Shown: positions 58,283 through 64,000 of the stretch, piece after piece
Layout: each line of letters opens with the position of its first letter
How positions within the stretch are numbered: the first letter of the stretch is position 1
Assembly (NCBI GenBank): GCA_900754965.1
Contig: CAAEEO010000004.1
Span: 1-64,000 of the forward strand
Source of the DNA: an uncultured Oscillospiraceae bacterium
Lineage (GTDB): Bacteria; Bacillota; Clostridia; Oscillospirales; Oscillospiraceae
Direction of reading: 5' to 3'
Length of the DNA: 64,000 nt
Made by a program: the position numbers and the translations under genes
The notes under the pieces: generated by a model
Seen by the model: the letters and a program-made list of their open reading frames with translations, nothing else
Databases searched by the model: none
Told to the model about the DNA's origin: nothing

Positions 58283-60252
58283 AAGAAATTCGATTGGCAG
58301 AGTCAGCAGGTTTCTGTTTCGGCGTCAGCCGGAGCGTGACGCTGGCAGAGCAGATGCTCCGGGAAGGGGGCACGTGCTGCAGCCTGGGAGAGCTGATCCA
58401 CAATGACGATGTGGTGCGGCATTTCCGGGAGCAGGGACTTTGCGTGGTCCAGAATCCTGAAGAGGTTCCGGAAAATGCCAATGTGATCATCCGGGCCCAT
58501 GGCGTGCCGCGCCAGGTGGTACAGGCGCTGCGGGAGCGGACAGACCATGTGGTGGATTCCACCTGTCCGAAAGTCCTGCGAATCCATCGCCTGGTGGAGC
58601 AGGCATGGCAGGAAGGGCGGCAGGTCGTCGTCATCGGAAACCGTTCACACCCGGAAGTAATTGCAATCTGCGGTTGGTGCGAAGGCGCTGAGGTCTTCGA
58701 AAATGGCGAAGAATTGGAAGAATTTCTGGAAAACCACCCCGATTTTGTTGAAAAACCGGTGACGATGGTGGTGCAGACCACCCAGACACGGGCCAATTTT
58801 GAAGATTGTGAGAAAAAGTTAAAAAAAGAGTGTACAAACCTAAAAATATTTGATACAATATGCGAGGCGACATCCACGAGACAGTCTGAGGCAATCAAAC
58901 TTGCCGCAGATTGTGATGCCATGGTAGTGATCGGAGGAAGGCACAGCGCTAACAGTGTGCACCTCTATGATTTGTGCCGGCAGCAGTGCGAGAATGTTCA
59001 GTTCATTGAAAATGTACAGGAACTGGATCTTCAGCGGCTCCGCACGGCAGAGATCGTCGGCATTACCGCTGGTGCTTCGGCGCCATCGTGGATCATTAAG
59101 GAGGTAAAACAAACGATGACAGACGAAATCAAAAACGAAGAAACCACAGCAGGCGAAGTGACCGCTGAGAAGAGTTTCGAAGAACTGCTGGAGGAATCTT
59201 TGAAGACCATTTACAATGGTGATAAAGTTACCGGCGAAGTCGTGGCAATCACACCCACTGAAGTGAATGTGGATCTGGGCATGAAGTATTCCGGTTTTAT
59301 TCCCACCACGGAGTTTACGGAGGAGACCGGCGCTAAGATCGAGGATTGCGTGAAAGTCGGCGACAAGATCGAGGCTGTCGTTGTCCGTGTCAACGATGTG
59401 GAAGGCACTGTCCAGCTGTCCAAAAAGCGCCTGGATGCAGCCAAGAACTGGGAGCTGATCGTGGCTGCTGCTGAAAGCGGTGACGTGCTGGAAGGCGTTG
59501 TGACGGAAGACAATAAGGGCGGCGTTGTGGTTTCCGTGAAGGGCAACCGCGTGTTCGTGCCCGCATCCCAGACCGGTCTGCCCCGTGAGGCTGAGATGAG
59601 CTCTATGCTCAAGCAGACTGTCCGTCTGAAGATCACCGAGGTCAAGGGCCGCCGTGTGGTTGGCTCCATCCGTGCTGTGCAGCGCGAAGAGCGCCGCATC
59701 GCTGCCGAGAAAGTCTGGGCGGAGATCGAGGAAGGCAAACACTATGAAGGCGTTGTCAAGTCCATCTCTTCCTACGGTGTCTTTGTGGACATCGGCGGCG
59801 TGGACGGCATGGTTCATGTTTCCGAGCTGGCTTGGGGCCGTGTGCGCAACCCGGCTGATGTGGTGTCCGTGGGCGACAAGATGGATGTTTACGTCATCAG
59901 CTTTGATAAAGAGGCTAAGAAGATCTCTCTGGGCCACAAGGATCCCAACGGCAACCCCTGGACCAAGTTCACCGAGACTTACCAGGTCGGCGATGTTGCC
60001 ACCGTCAAAATCGTCAAGCTCATGGACTTCGGCGCATTTGCAGAAGTTCTGCCCGGCGTGGACGGCCTGATCCATATTTCTCAGATCGCAAACCGCCGCA
60101 TTGGCAAGCCCGGCGATGTTCTGACTGTGGGCGAAGAAGTGGATGCAAAGATCACTGCTATCGACGATGAGAAACAGAAGATTTCCCTGTCTATCCGCGC
60201 TCTGCTGAACAACGATCGCGACGATTACGACGACGAGGAAGACGAGGACTGA
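58279..60252 (+). CDS. ispH-rpsA: Fused IspH (HMBPP reductase) and ribosomal protein S1
   Basis: A 657-residue fusion. Residues 1-280 form IspH, the [4Fe-4S] enzyme of the last MEP-pathway step, with Cys in GFCFGVSRSV (residue 13), STCPKV (near 96) and a third Cys in the C-terminal part (FDTICEATSTRQ near 195). Residues about 300-645 hold four S1 domains (for example GDKVTGEVVAITPTEVNVDL and HYEGVVKSISSYGVFVDIGG). The fusion is known in Clostridia. An internal AAGGAGGT site before ATG 59116 could start S1 alone. Arg codons switch from mostly CGG in ispH to CGC/CGT in S1. Confidence 0.95.
   Translation: MKEIRLAESAGFCFGVSRSVTLAEQMLREGGTCCSLGELIHNDDVVRHFREQGLCVVQNPEEVPENANVIIRAHGVPRQVVQALRERTDHVVDSTCPKVLRIHRLVEQAWQEGRQVVVIGNRSHPEVIAICGWCEGAEVFENGEELEEFLENHPDFVEKPVTMVVQTTQTRANFEDCEKKLKKECTNLKIFDTICEATSTRQSEAIKLAADCDAMVVIGGRHSANSVHLYDLCRQQCENVQFIENVQELDLQRLRTAEIVGITAGASAPSWIIKEVKQTMTDEIKNEETTAGEVTAEKSFEELLEESLKTIYNGDKVTGEVVAITPTEVNVDLGMKYSGFIPTTEFTEETGAKIEDCVKVGDKIEAVVVRVNDVEGTVQLSKKRLDAAKNWELIVAAAESGDVLEGVVTEDNKGGVVVSVKGNRVFVPASQTGLPREAEMSSMLKQTVRLKITEVKGRRVVGSIRAVQREERRIAAEKVWAEIEEGKHYEGVVKSISSYGVFVDIGGVDGMVHVSELAWGRVRNPADVVSVGDKMDVYVISFDKEAKKISLGHKDPNGNPWTKFTETYQVGDVATVKIVKLMDFGAFAEVLPGVDGLIHISQIANRRIGKPGDVLTVGEEVDAKITAIDDEKQKISLSIRALLNNDRDDYDDEEDED
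59098..59118 (+). promoter_or_regulatory. Internal ribosome binding site and start for S1
   Basis: A full AAGGAGGT Shine-Dalgarno sequence lies 11 bases before ATG 59116, exactly at the joint between the IspH and S1 parts, where a free-standing S1 protein would begin (MTDEIKNEE). Confidence 0.55.
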
Positions 60253-60282
60253 TTTCCTCACAGCTTTCTGAATTGCAACATA

Positions 60283-60317
60283 AAAGAGGTTCGCTTTTTT
60301 GGCGAACCTCTTTTTCT
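60283..60317. terminator. Bidirectional terminator between rpsA and ssb-like gene
   Basis: A 12-bp stem AAAGAGGTTCGC/GCGAACCTCTTT (60283-60294 with 60302-60313) with T runs on both strands, serving the convergent genes. Confidence 0.85.
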
Positions 60318-60338
60318 TATCTGCAGAGTAAACGGCAC

Positions 60339-60953
60339 TCAGACGGAGAAATGTTCGGTGATATCAATCACGGACACTTCAAAGGCAGTTTTTTCCATGA
60401 GTTCCCCGTCAATGAGTTTCAGATACTGCCGACTCTGGAGCCGACCGGTCAGCTCCGCCGTAGTCCCCACCGGCCACCAGGAGACTTCTTTGGCTTTGGC
60501 GCCCCAGGCGATGCAGGGCAGATAGTCACTGCGCCCATACCGACGGTTGACGGCCAGCATGAAGTCGCAAATATCCCGACCCATAGGGGTGGTACGGAGA
60601 TTGGGCGGTTTACAGATCGTGCCGCAAAGGGAGACCTGGTTGCTGTCCTTGCCATCTTCCAGGGAGATCTCCCTGGCAAAGACGGTGATGACCAGGCGGG
60701 AGCCCGGGCCACGCTTGTTGTTGAAGGAACGCAGTTCCCCCAAAATGTGGAGCTTTGCAGATTCCGTCACATCCAGGTGCTCCAACAGGTTTTCCCGGGC
60801 AATGATATTCAGACAGTCCACTGTGCCGGACAGGCGTCGGGTCTCCAGCGGAAAGGTGAAAAAACGCTCACCTCTGCTTTCATGAGAAAAAGCGGGACTC
60901 CCGGCCAGTACGCCGTAAAGTTCCACGCGATTGTGATTCTTGTGTTCGTCCAT
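60339..60953 (-). CDS. Single-stranded DNA-binding-like protein with two OB folds
   Basis: A 204-residue protein. An SSB-like OB fold appears twice: NRVELYGVLAGSPAFSHES (residues about 8-90) and NQVSLCGTICKPPNLRTTPMGRDICDFMLAVNRRY (about 104-195). The second is the closer match to SSB (WGAKAKEV). It lacks the acidic SSB tail. Tandem SSB domains are unusual for a chromosomal protein; it may be an accessory SSB of Clostridia. It is alone on the minus strand. Confidence 0.8.
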   Translation of the reverse strand: MDEHKNHNRVELYGVLAGSPAFSHESRGERFFTFPLETRRLSGTVDCLNIIARENLLEHLDVTESAKLHILGELRSFNNKRGPGSRLVITVFAREISLEDGKDSNQVSLCGTICKPPNLRTTPMGRDICDFMLAVNRRYGRSDYLPCIAWGAKAKEVSWWPVGTTAELTGRLQSRQYLKLIDGELMEKTAFEVSVIDITEHFSV

Positions 60954-61113
60954 AAAAAACGCACCTCCGGCTTGTTAACGCGCCAGAGTTTCGCCCCTTT
61001 CCCGCGGGGGAAGGTCTCTGCCGGTCGTTCTGAATCATCCTATTCTTCAGCGGTGCGTAATATGCCTTTTTCAAAGTAGAGGGACTGTTTGGGGAAATTT
61101 CAAGAAATCAATC

Positions 61114-61142
61114 TTGCAAGGGCAGACGAAAGTGGGTATAAT
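61114..61142 (+). promoter_or_regulatory. Promoter of deoC
   Basis: TTGCAA (61114-61119) and TATAAT (61137-61142) with an ideal 17-base spacer, 35 bases before the deoC start. Confidence 0.78.
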
Positions 61143-61177
61143 GAAAGTATAATGGACTGGAAAAGGATGATGTGGAC

Positions 61178-61837
61178 ATGGAATTAAAAGAGATTTTGAA
61201 AAGATGCGACCACACCTTGCTGCGGGTGGATGCGACTCAGGAAGAAATTCAAAAGCTGTGCGATGATGGAATGAAGTATGAATGCGCCAGTGTGTGCATT
61301 CCTCCCTGTCATGTGGCCGGTGCCAAGCGGTATGTGGGGGATCGTCTGCCCATCTGTACGGTGATCGGATTCCCCAATGGATATATGACCACTGCGGCAA
61401 AAGCCTTTGAGGCGGAAGATGCCGTGAAAAACGGCGCAGATGAGATCGACATGGTGGTCAATCTCGCTATGGTCAAGGACGGTTGCTGGGAAGAAGTGGC
61501 GAAGGACATTGCAGCAGTGCGGGAGAGTACCCAGGGGAAGATCCTGAAGGTCATTATTGAAACTTGCCTGCTCACGCAGGACGAGAAGATCCGCCTGTGC
61601 CAGATCGTTTCTGACTCCGGTGCGGATTATATTAAAACATCCACCGGATTTTCCACAGGAGGAGCAACCCGGGAAGATGTGGAGCTGTTGCGGAAACACA
61701 GCGCAGAGCATCTGAAAGTGAAAGCTGCCGGCGGCATCCAGTCTCTGGTGGACGCGGAAGACATGATTCGCTTGGGCGCAGATCGGTTGGGCACCAGCCG
61801 GATCGTAAAAATCGCCGCAGCTATGGAAGAAGCCTGA
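61178..61837 (+). CDS. deoC: Deoxyribose-phosphate aldolase
   Basis: A 219-residue class I aldolase that splits deoxyribose-5-phosphate. The Schiff-base Lys is in DYIKTSTGFSTGGAT near residue 155, a second Lys in VKAAGGIQS near 184, and the Asp in ADEIDMVVNLAMVKDG near 93. Start ATG 61178 after AAAGGATG; a GTG at 61172 is possible. It allows use of deoxynucleosides and stands alone. Confidence 0.95.
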   Translation: MELKEILKRCDHTLLRVDATQEEIQKLCDDGMKYECASVCIPPCHVAGAKRYVGDRLPICTVIGFPNGYMTTAAKAFEAEDAVKNGADEIDMVVNLAMVKDGCWEEVAKDIAAVRESTQGKILKVIIETCLLTQDEKIRLCQIVSDSGADYIKTSTGFSTGGATREDVELLRKHSAEHLKVKAAGGIQSLVDAEDMIRLGADRLGTSRIVKIAAAMEEA

Positions 61838-61848
61838 AACCTCTCCAA

Positions 61849-61883
61849 ATTCCGGGCAGTTTTTGCTGTAAACTGCCCGGAAT
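61849..61883 (+). terminator. Hairpin after deoC
   Basis: Perfect 14-bp stem ATTCCGGGCAGTTT/AAACTGCCCGGAAT with a short loop. No T run on the plus strand; still the likely 3' end of deoC. Confidence 0.55.
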
Positions 61884-61902
61884 AAAAAAGAGAAAAAAGT
61901 AC

Positions 61903-61931
61903 TTGACTTTTTATCGGAAAGACTATATACT
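61903..61931 (+). promoter_or_regulatory. Promoter of infC-rpmI-rplT
   Basis: TTGACT (61903-61908) and TATACT (61926-61931), 17-base spacer: a near-consensus sigma-A promoter. Confidence 0.8.
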
Positions 61932-61937
61932 ATTGGA

Positions 61938-62061
61938 GCAAAACAAAGCAGGAACCATCCTCACCCCGCGGCAAAAGGCCAGTGTGGGTCAATACATTTC
62001 GATGATCGAGGGATCATTGTATGTTTGTGCGTGGATGGGTTCTGTCCGCGCTTTTTATTTT
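61938..62061 (+). promoter_or_regulatory. infC leader with transcription attenuator
   Basis: A 140-base leader with several possible stems ending in a seven-bp hairpin with one wobble (62029-62035 with 62045-62051) and the run TTTTTATTTT, directly before the infC ribosome site. This matches the attenuated L20-controlled leader known for infC-rpmI-rplT operons of Firmicutes; the L20 binding fold itself is not proven here. Confidence 0.6.
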
Positions 62062-62077
62062 ATGGAGGTGTTGAGTC

Positions 62078-62680
62078 ATCGCAAATACTGTGAATCTGAT
62101 CAATGAAGAGATCCAGGAGAAGGAGATTCGTCTCATCGGTGAGTCCGGCGAGCAGCTGGGGCTCATGTCTTCTGAGGCTGCACTGCAGATCGCGGAGGAG
62201 AAAGACCTGGACCTGGTGATGATTTCTCCGGCGGCCAAGCCCCCCGTCTGCAAGATCATGGACTACGGAAAGTTCCGGTTTGAGCAGAGCAAGCGGGAAA
62301 AAGAGGCCAAAAAGAACCAGCGGGTCATGGATGTGAAGGAGATTCGGATGTCTCCCGGCATCGGTGAAAATGACTTTAATACCAAACTGAAAAACGGACA
62401 GAAATTCCTGGCAGACGGCGATCGGCTGAAAGTCACCATTCGGTTCCGCGGCAGAGAGATGGCCCATACCAGTATCGGCGAAACACTGCTCCGGGATTAC
62501 GCCCGCAAGTGTGCGGATATTGCGAACATGGACAAGGAGCCGAAATTGGAAGGCAGAAACATGTCTCTGTTCCTGTCCCCGAAATCTCAGAGTCAACTCA
62601 AAAAAGAGCAGAAGGCAAAAAAGCAGACTGAGGAGAAATCCGCTGAATCTGCTGAGCCGGCAACCAAAACGGTTGAGTAA
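62078..62680 (+). CDS. infC: Translation initiation factor IF-3
   Basis: A 200-residue factor. The N-terminal NLINEEIQEKEIRLIGESGEQLG, the linker KREKEAKKNQRVMDVKEIRMSPGI and the C-terminal domain (LADGDRLKVTIRFRGREMAH) are standard. The start is ATC 62078, seven bases after GGAGGTG, giving I-A-N-T-V-N-L; non-standard starts are the rule for infC and allow IF-3 to limit its own translation. A GTG at 62090 would drop four residues. The C-terminus is a Lys-rich tail. Confidence 0.93.
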   Translation: MANTVNLINEEIQEKEIRLIGESGEQLGLMSSEAALQIAEEKDLDLVMISPAAKPPVCKIMDYGKFRFEQSKREKEAKKNQRVMDVKEIRMSPGIGENDFNTKLKNGQKFLADGDRLKVTIRFRGREMAHTSIGETLLRDYARKCADIANMDKEPKLEGRNMSLFLSPKSQSQLKKEQKAKKQTEEKSAESAEPATKTVE

Positions 62681-62702
62681 CCACGGAAGGAGATAAATCA
62701 TT

Positions 62703-62900
62703 ATGCCCAAGCTGAAAACACATTCCGGCGCGAAGAAAAGATTTAACACCACCAAGAGCGGTAAGATCAAACGCGCCCATGCCAACAAGCGCCACATCCT
62801 GAACAAGAAGGATACCAAACGCTGCCGCAGACTTCGTTCCGGCACCTACGCTGATGCTACCAACGAATCCGCGATCAAGAAAATGATCCCGTACAAATAA
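62703..62900 (+). CDS. rpmI: 50S ribosomal protein L35
   Basis: A 65-residue protein with the L35 pattern PKLKTHSGAKKRFNTTKSGK, ANKRHILNKKDTKRCRRLR. Preceded by GGAAGGAG. Second gene of the IF-3 operon. Confidence 0.97.
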   Translation: MPKLKTHSGAKKRFNTTKSGKIKRAHANKRHILNKKDTKRCRRLRSGTYADATNESAIKKMIPYK

Positions 62901-62918
62901 TAGGAGGACTTTTTAGAT

Positions 62919-63275
62919 ATGGCAAGAGTTAAAGGCGCAATGATGACGCGCAAGAGAAGAAATAAAGTCCTGGGTCTGGCTAAGGGATACTGGGGCAACA
63001 AATCCCGCCACTTCAAGATGGCAAAAGAACAGGTGATGAAGTCCGGTCGTTATGCTTACGTTGGCCGCAAGCAGAAGAAGAGAGACTATCGTCAGCTGTG
63101 GATCACTCGTATCAGCGCTGGCTGCAAAGCCAATGGTATGAACTACTCCACTTTCATGCACGGGCTGAAACTGGCTGGCATCGATATGAACCGCAAGATG
63201 CTCTCTGAGACTGCGATTCACGATCCCGCTGCGTTCACCGCCCTGTGCAACGCTGCAAAGGCAGCTCTGAACTAA
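62919..63275 (+). CDS. rplT: 50S ribosomal protein L20
   Basis: A 118-residue protein with MARVKGAMMTRKRRNKVLGL, GRYAYVGRKQKKRDYRQLWI and the C-terminal NRKMLSETAIHDPAAFTALC. Binds 23S rRNA and, in Firmicutes, its own operon leader to cause attenuation. AGGAGG site upstream. Confidence 0.97.
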   Translation: MARVKGAMMTRKRRNKVLGLAKGYWGNKSRHFKMAKEQVMKSGRYAYVGRKQKKRDYRQLWITRISAGCKANGMNYSTFMHGLKLAGIDMNRKMLSETAIHDPAAFTALCNAAKAALN

Positions 63276-63286
63276 TCAGAAGATGC

Positions 63287-63330
63287 AATACCGGATATTA
63301 ACCTCAGGGTAATGTCCGGTATTTTTTATT
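63287..63330 (+). terminator. Terminator of the IF-3 operon
   Basis: Nine-bp outer stem AATACCGGA/TCCGGTATT (63287-63295 with 63315-63323) with inner pairing and six T residues. Confidence 0.82.
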
Positions 63331-63362
63331 TCAGAAAAACCAGTAGAAAGGATTTTGCAGGT

Positions 63363-64000
63363 ATGGTTACCATTGATTTTACCGGGAAGAATTACATTGT
63401 GACCGGCGGTGCGGGCAGCATCGGCCGTGCCATTGCGGAGACCATCGTGTCCTGCGGCGGACGGGTCTGCGCCATGGATATTGACAGCAAAACGCTGGAG
63501 GAAATGGCCAGCCAGCTGCCGGCGGATCTGTTTTATCCGCTGCCGGTGGATCTTTCCTCTCCGGAAGAGATCCGGCGCAATTTTGCGGAGGTGATCGCCC
63601 GTTTTGGCCAGCTCCACGGCTTGGTCAACTGTGTGGGTGTGCTGAGCACCCGCCGATTCGAGGAGATCAGCCAGGAGGAGTGGGATCGGGTCATCCGCAT
63701 CAACCTCACCGGTGTTTTTGCGGCAATTCAGTCGGTTTATAGCCACATGAAGGAGCACAGATACGGCCGGATTGTGAATGTATCCTCCGTGGCCGGTAAA
63801 GTTGGCGGCGGCATTATGGGACGCGGCGCGTACGCCACCAGTAAGGCGGGGCTGAATGGCCTGACAAAGGTGGTCGCCAAAGAGGGAGGCCCCTTCAATG
63901 TCTGCTGCAACACGGTATGCCCCGGTTGGACGGACAGCCGGATGATCAATGATCTGATGGACGATGCCAATTACAGCCGCATCCAGAATATGGTTTCCAT
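63363..64000 (+). CDS. Short-chain dehydrogenase/reductase (partial, runs off the right edge)
   Basis: An open frame of 212 visible codons without a stop. The Rossmann motif NYIVTGGAGSIGRAIAE lies at residues about 10-26, NCVGVL (NNAG-type, with C) near 88, catalytic Ser in VNVSSVAGKVGG near 138 and the YxxxK motif AYATSKAGLNG near 156. These identify a classical SDR using NAD(P)H; the G-rich loop suits NAD. Substrate unknown. The start ATG 63363 has an AGAAAGGA site. Confidence 0.9.
   Translation, partial: MVTIDFTGKNYIVTGGAGSIGRAIAETIVSCGGRVCAMDIDSKTLEEMASQLPADLFYPLPVDLSSPEEIRRNFAEVIARFGQLHGLVNCVGVLSTRRFEEISQEEWDRVIRINLTGVFAAIQSVYSHMKEHRYGRIVNVSSVAGKVGGGIMGRGAYATSKAGLNGLTKVVAKEGGPFNVCCNTVCPGWTDSRMINDLMDDANYSRIQNMVS

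Noticed and set aside
58840..60261. 473-aa minus-strand open frame
   Set aside because: Antisense to the S1 half of ispH-rpsA; no motif, no promoter.
1..64000. CRISPR array, rRNA operon, integrase or replication origin
   Set aside because: I saw no regularly spaced repeats, no rRNA sequence, no tyrosine or serine recombinase and no replication initiator gene.

Overview
The window has two halves. Bases 1 to about 33.1 kb are the interior and one end of an integrative conjugative element (ICE) of the Tn1549/CTn type. Bases 33.2-64 kb are housekeeping chromosome of a spore-forming Clostridia, probably an Oscillospiraceae relative. That assignment rests on the SpoIVFA/SpoIVFB and GerW/YtfJ homologues, the paired radical-SAM genes, the fused ispH-rpsA gene and the gene order rplS-lepB-rbgA-rnhB. 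It is an inference from gene content; no rRNA is present.

ICE, reading leftwards because almost every gene is on the minus strand. A two-ribbon-helix-helix protein and a DUF3991/Toprim protein lie next to tRNA-Pro(CGG). Then come a surface module (anchored protein, sortase, 1725-residue Cna-B adhesin), a long operon (SSB, ParB-like, three unknowns, ParM/ParR, amidoligase, 83-aa protein, gamma-glutamylcyclotransferase-like protein, DUF3846, MetK, PP-loop ATPase, beta-helix protein, deoxyribosyltransferase-fold protein, unknown, DNA methyltransferase), a probable oriT, MobC and relaxase, PcfB, an XRE regulator with palindromic operators, and the type IV secretion genes (VirD4, Maff2, VirB6, PrgI, VirB4, CD1108-like). 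The integrase and the other end lie outside the window.

Two insertion sequences sit inside the ICE. One (5006-6393, 10-bp target duplication) separates virB6 from the upstream transfer genes, and its transposase appears to lack the segment with the second catalytic Asp. The other is an intact IS5-type element (17445-18576, CTAA duplication) that cuts the DUF3846 gene after its fourth codon, inside the operon leading to metK. A promoter-to-terminator unit coding a 32-aa hydrophobic peptide (6407-6667) runs against the transfer genes.

Chromosome, almost all plus strand: tRNA-Pro (minus), SpoIVFA-like/SpoIVFB, radical-SAM pair, rplS-lepB-rbgA-rnhB-yraN-thrC, metallophosphoesterase, tig-clpP-clpX-lon-ysxC, M50 protease-scpA-scpB-DUF2953-ytfJ-dacF-rluB, an RpiR regulator, HI0933-like flavoprotein-cmk-plsC-ispH/rpsA, a tandem OB-fold SSB (minus), deoC, infC-rpmI-rplT, and a short-chain dehydrogenase running off the right edge. 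lon is split by one missing base at an A7 run that is also a correctly phased -1 slippery heptamer.

The leads most worth following are the amidoligase/GGCT-like pair (predicted peptide-tagging chemistry), the MetK/PP-loop/methyltransferase operon, the small-peptide unit, the adhesin that ends directly at LPRTGY with no membrane anchor, and the lon frameshift.
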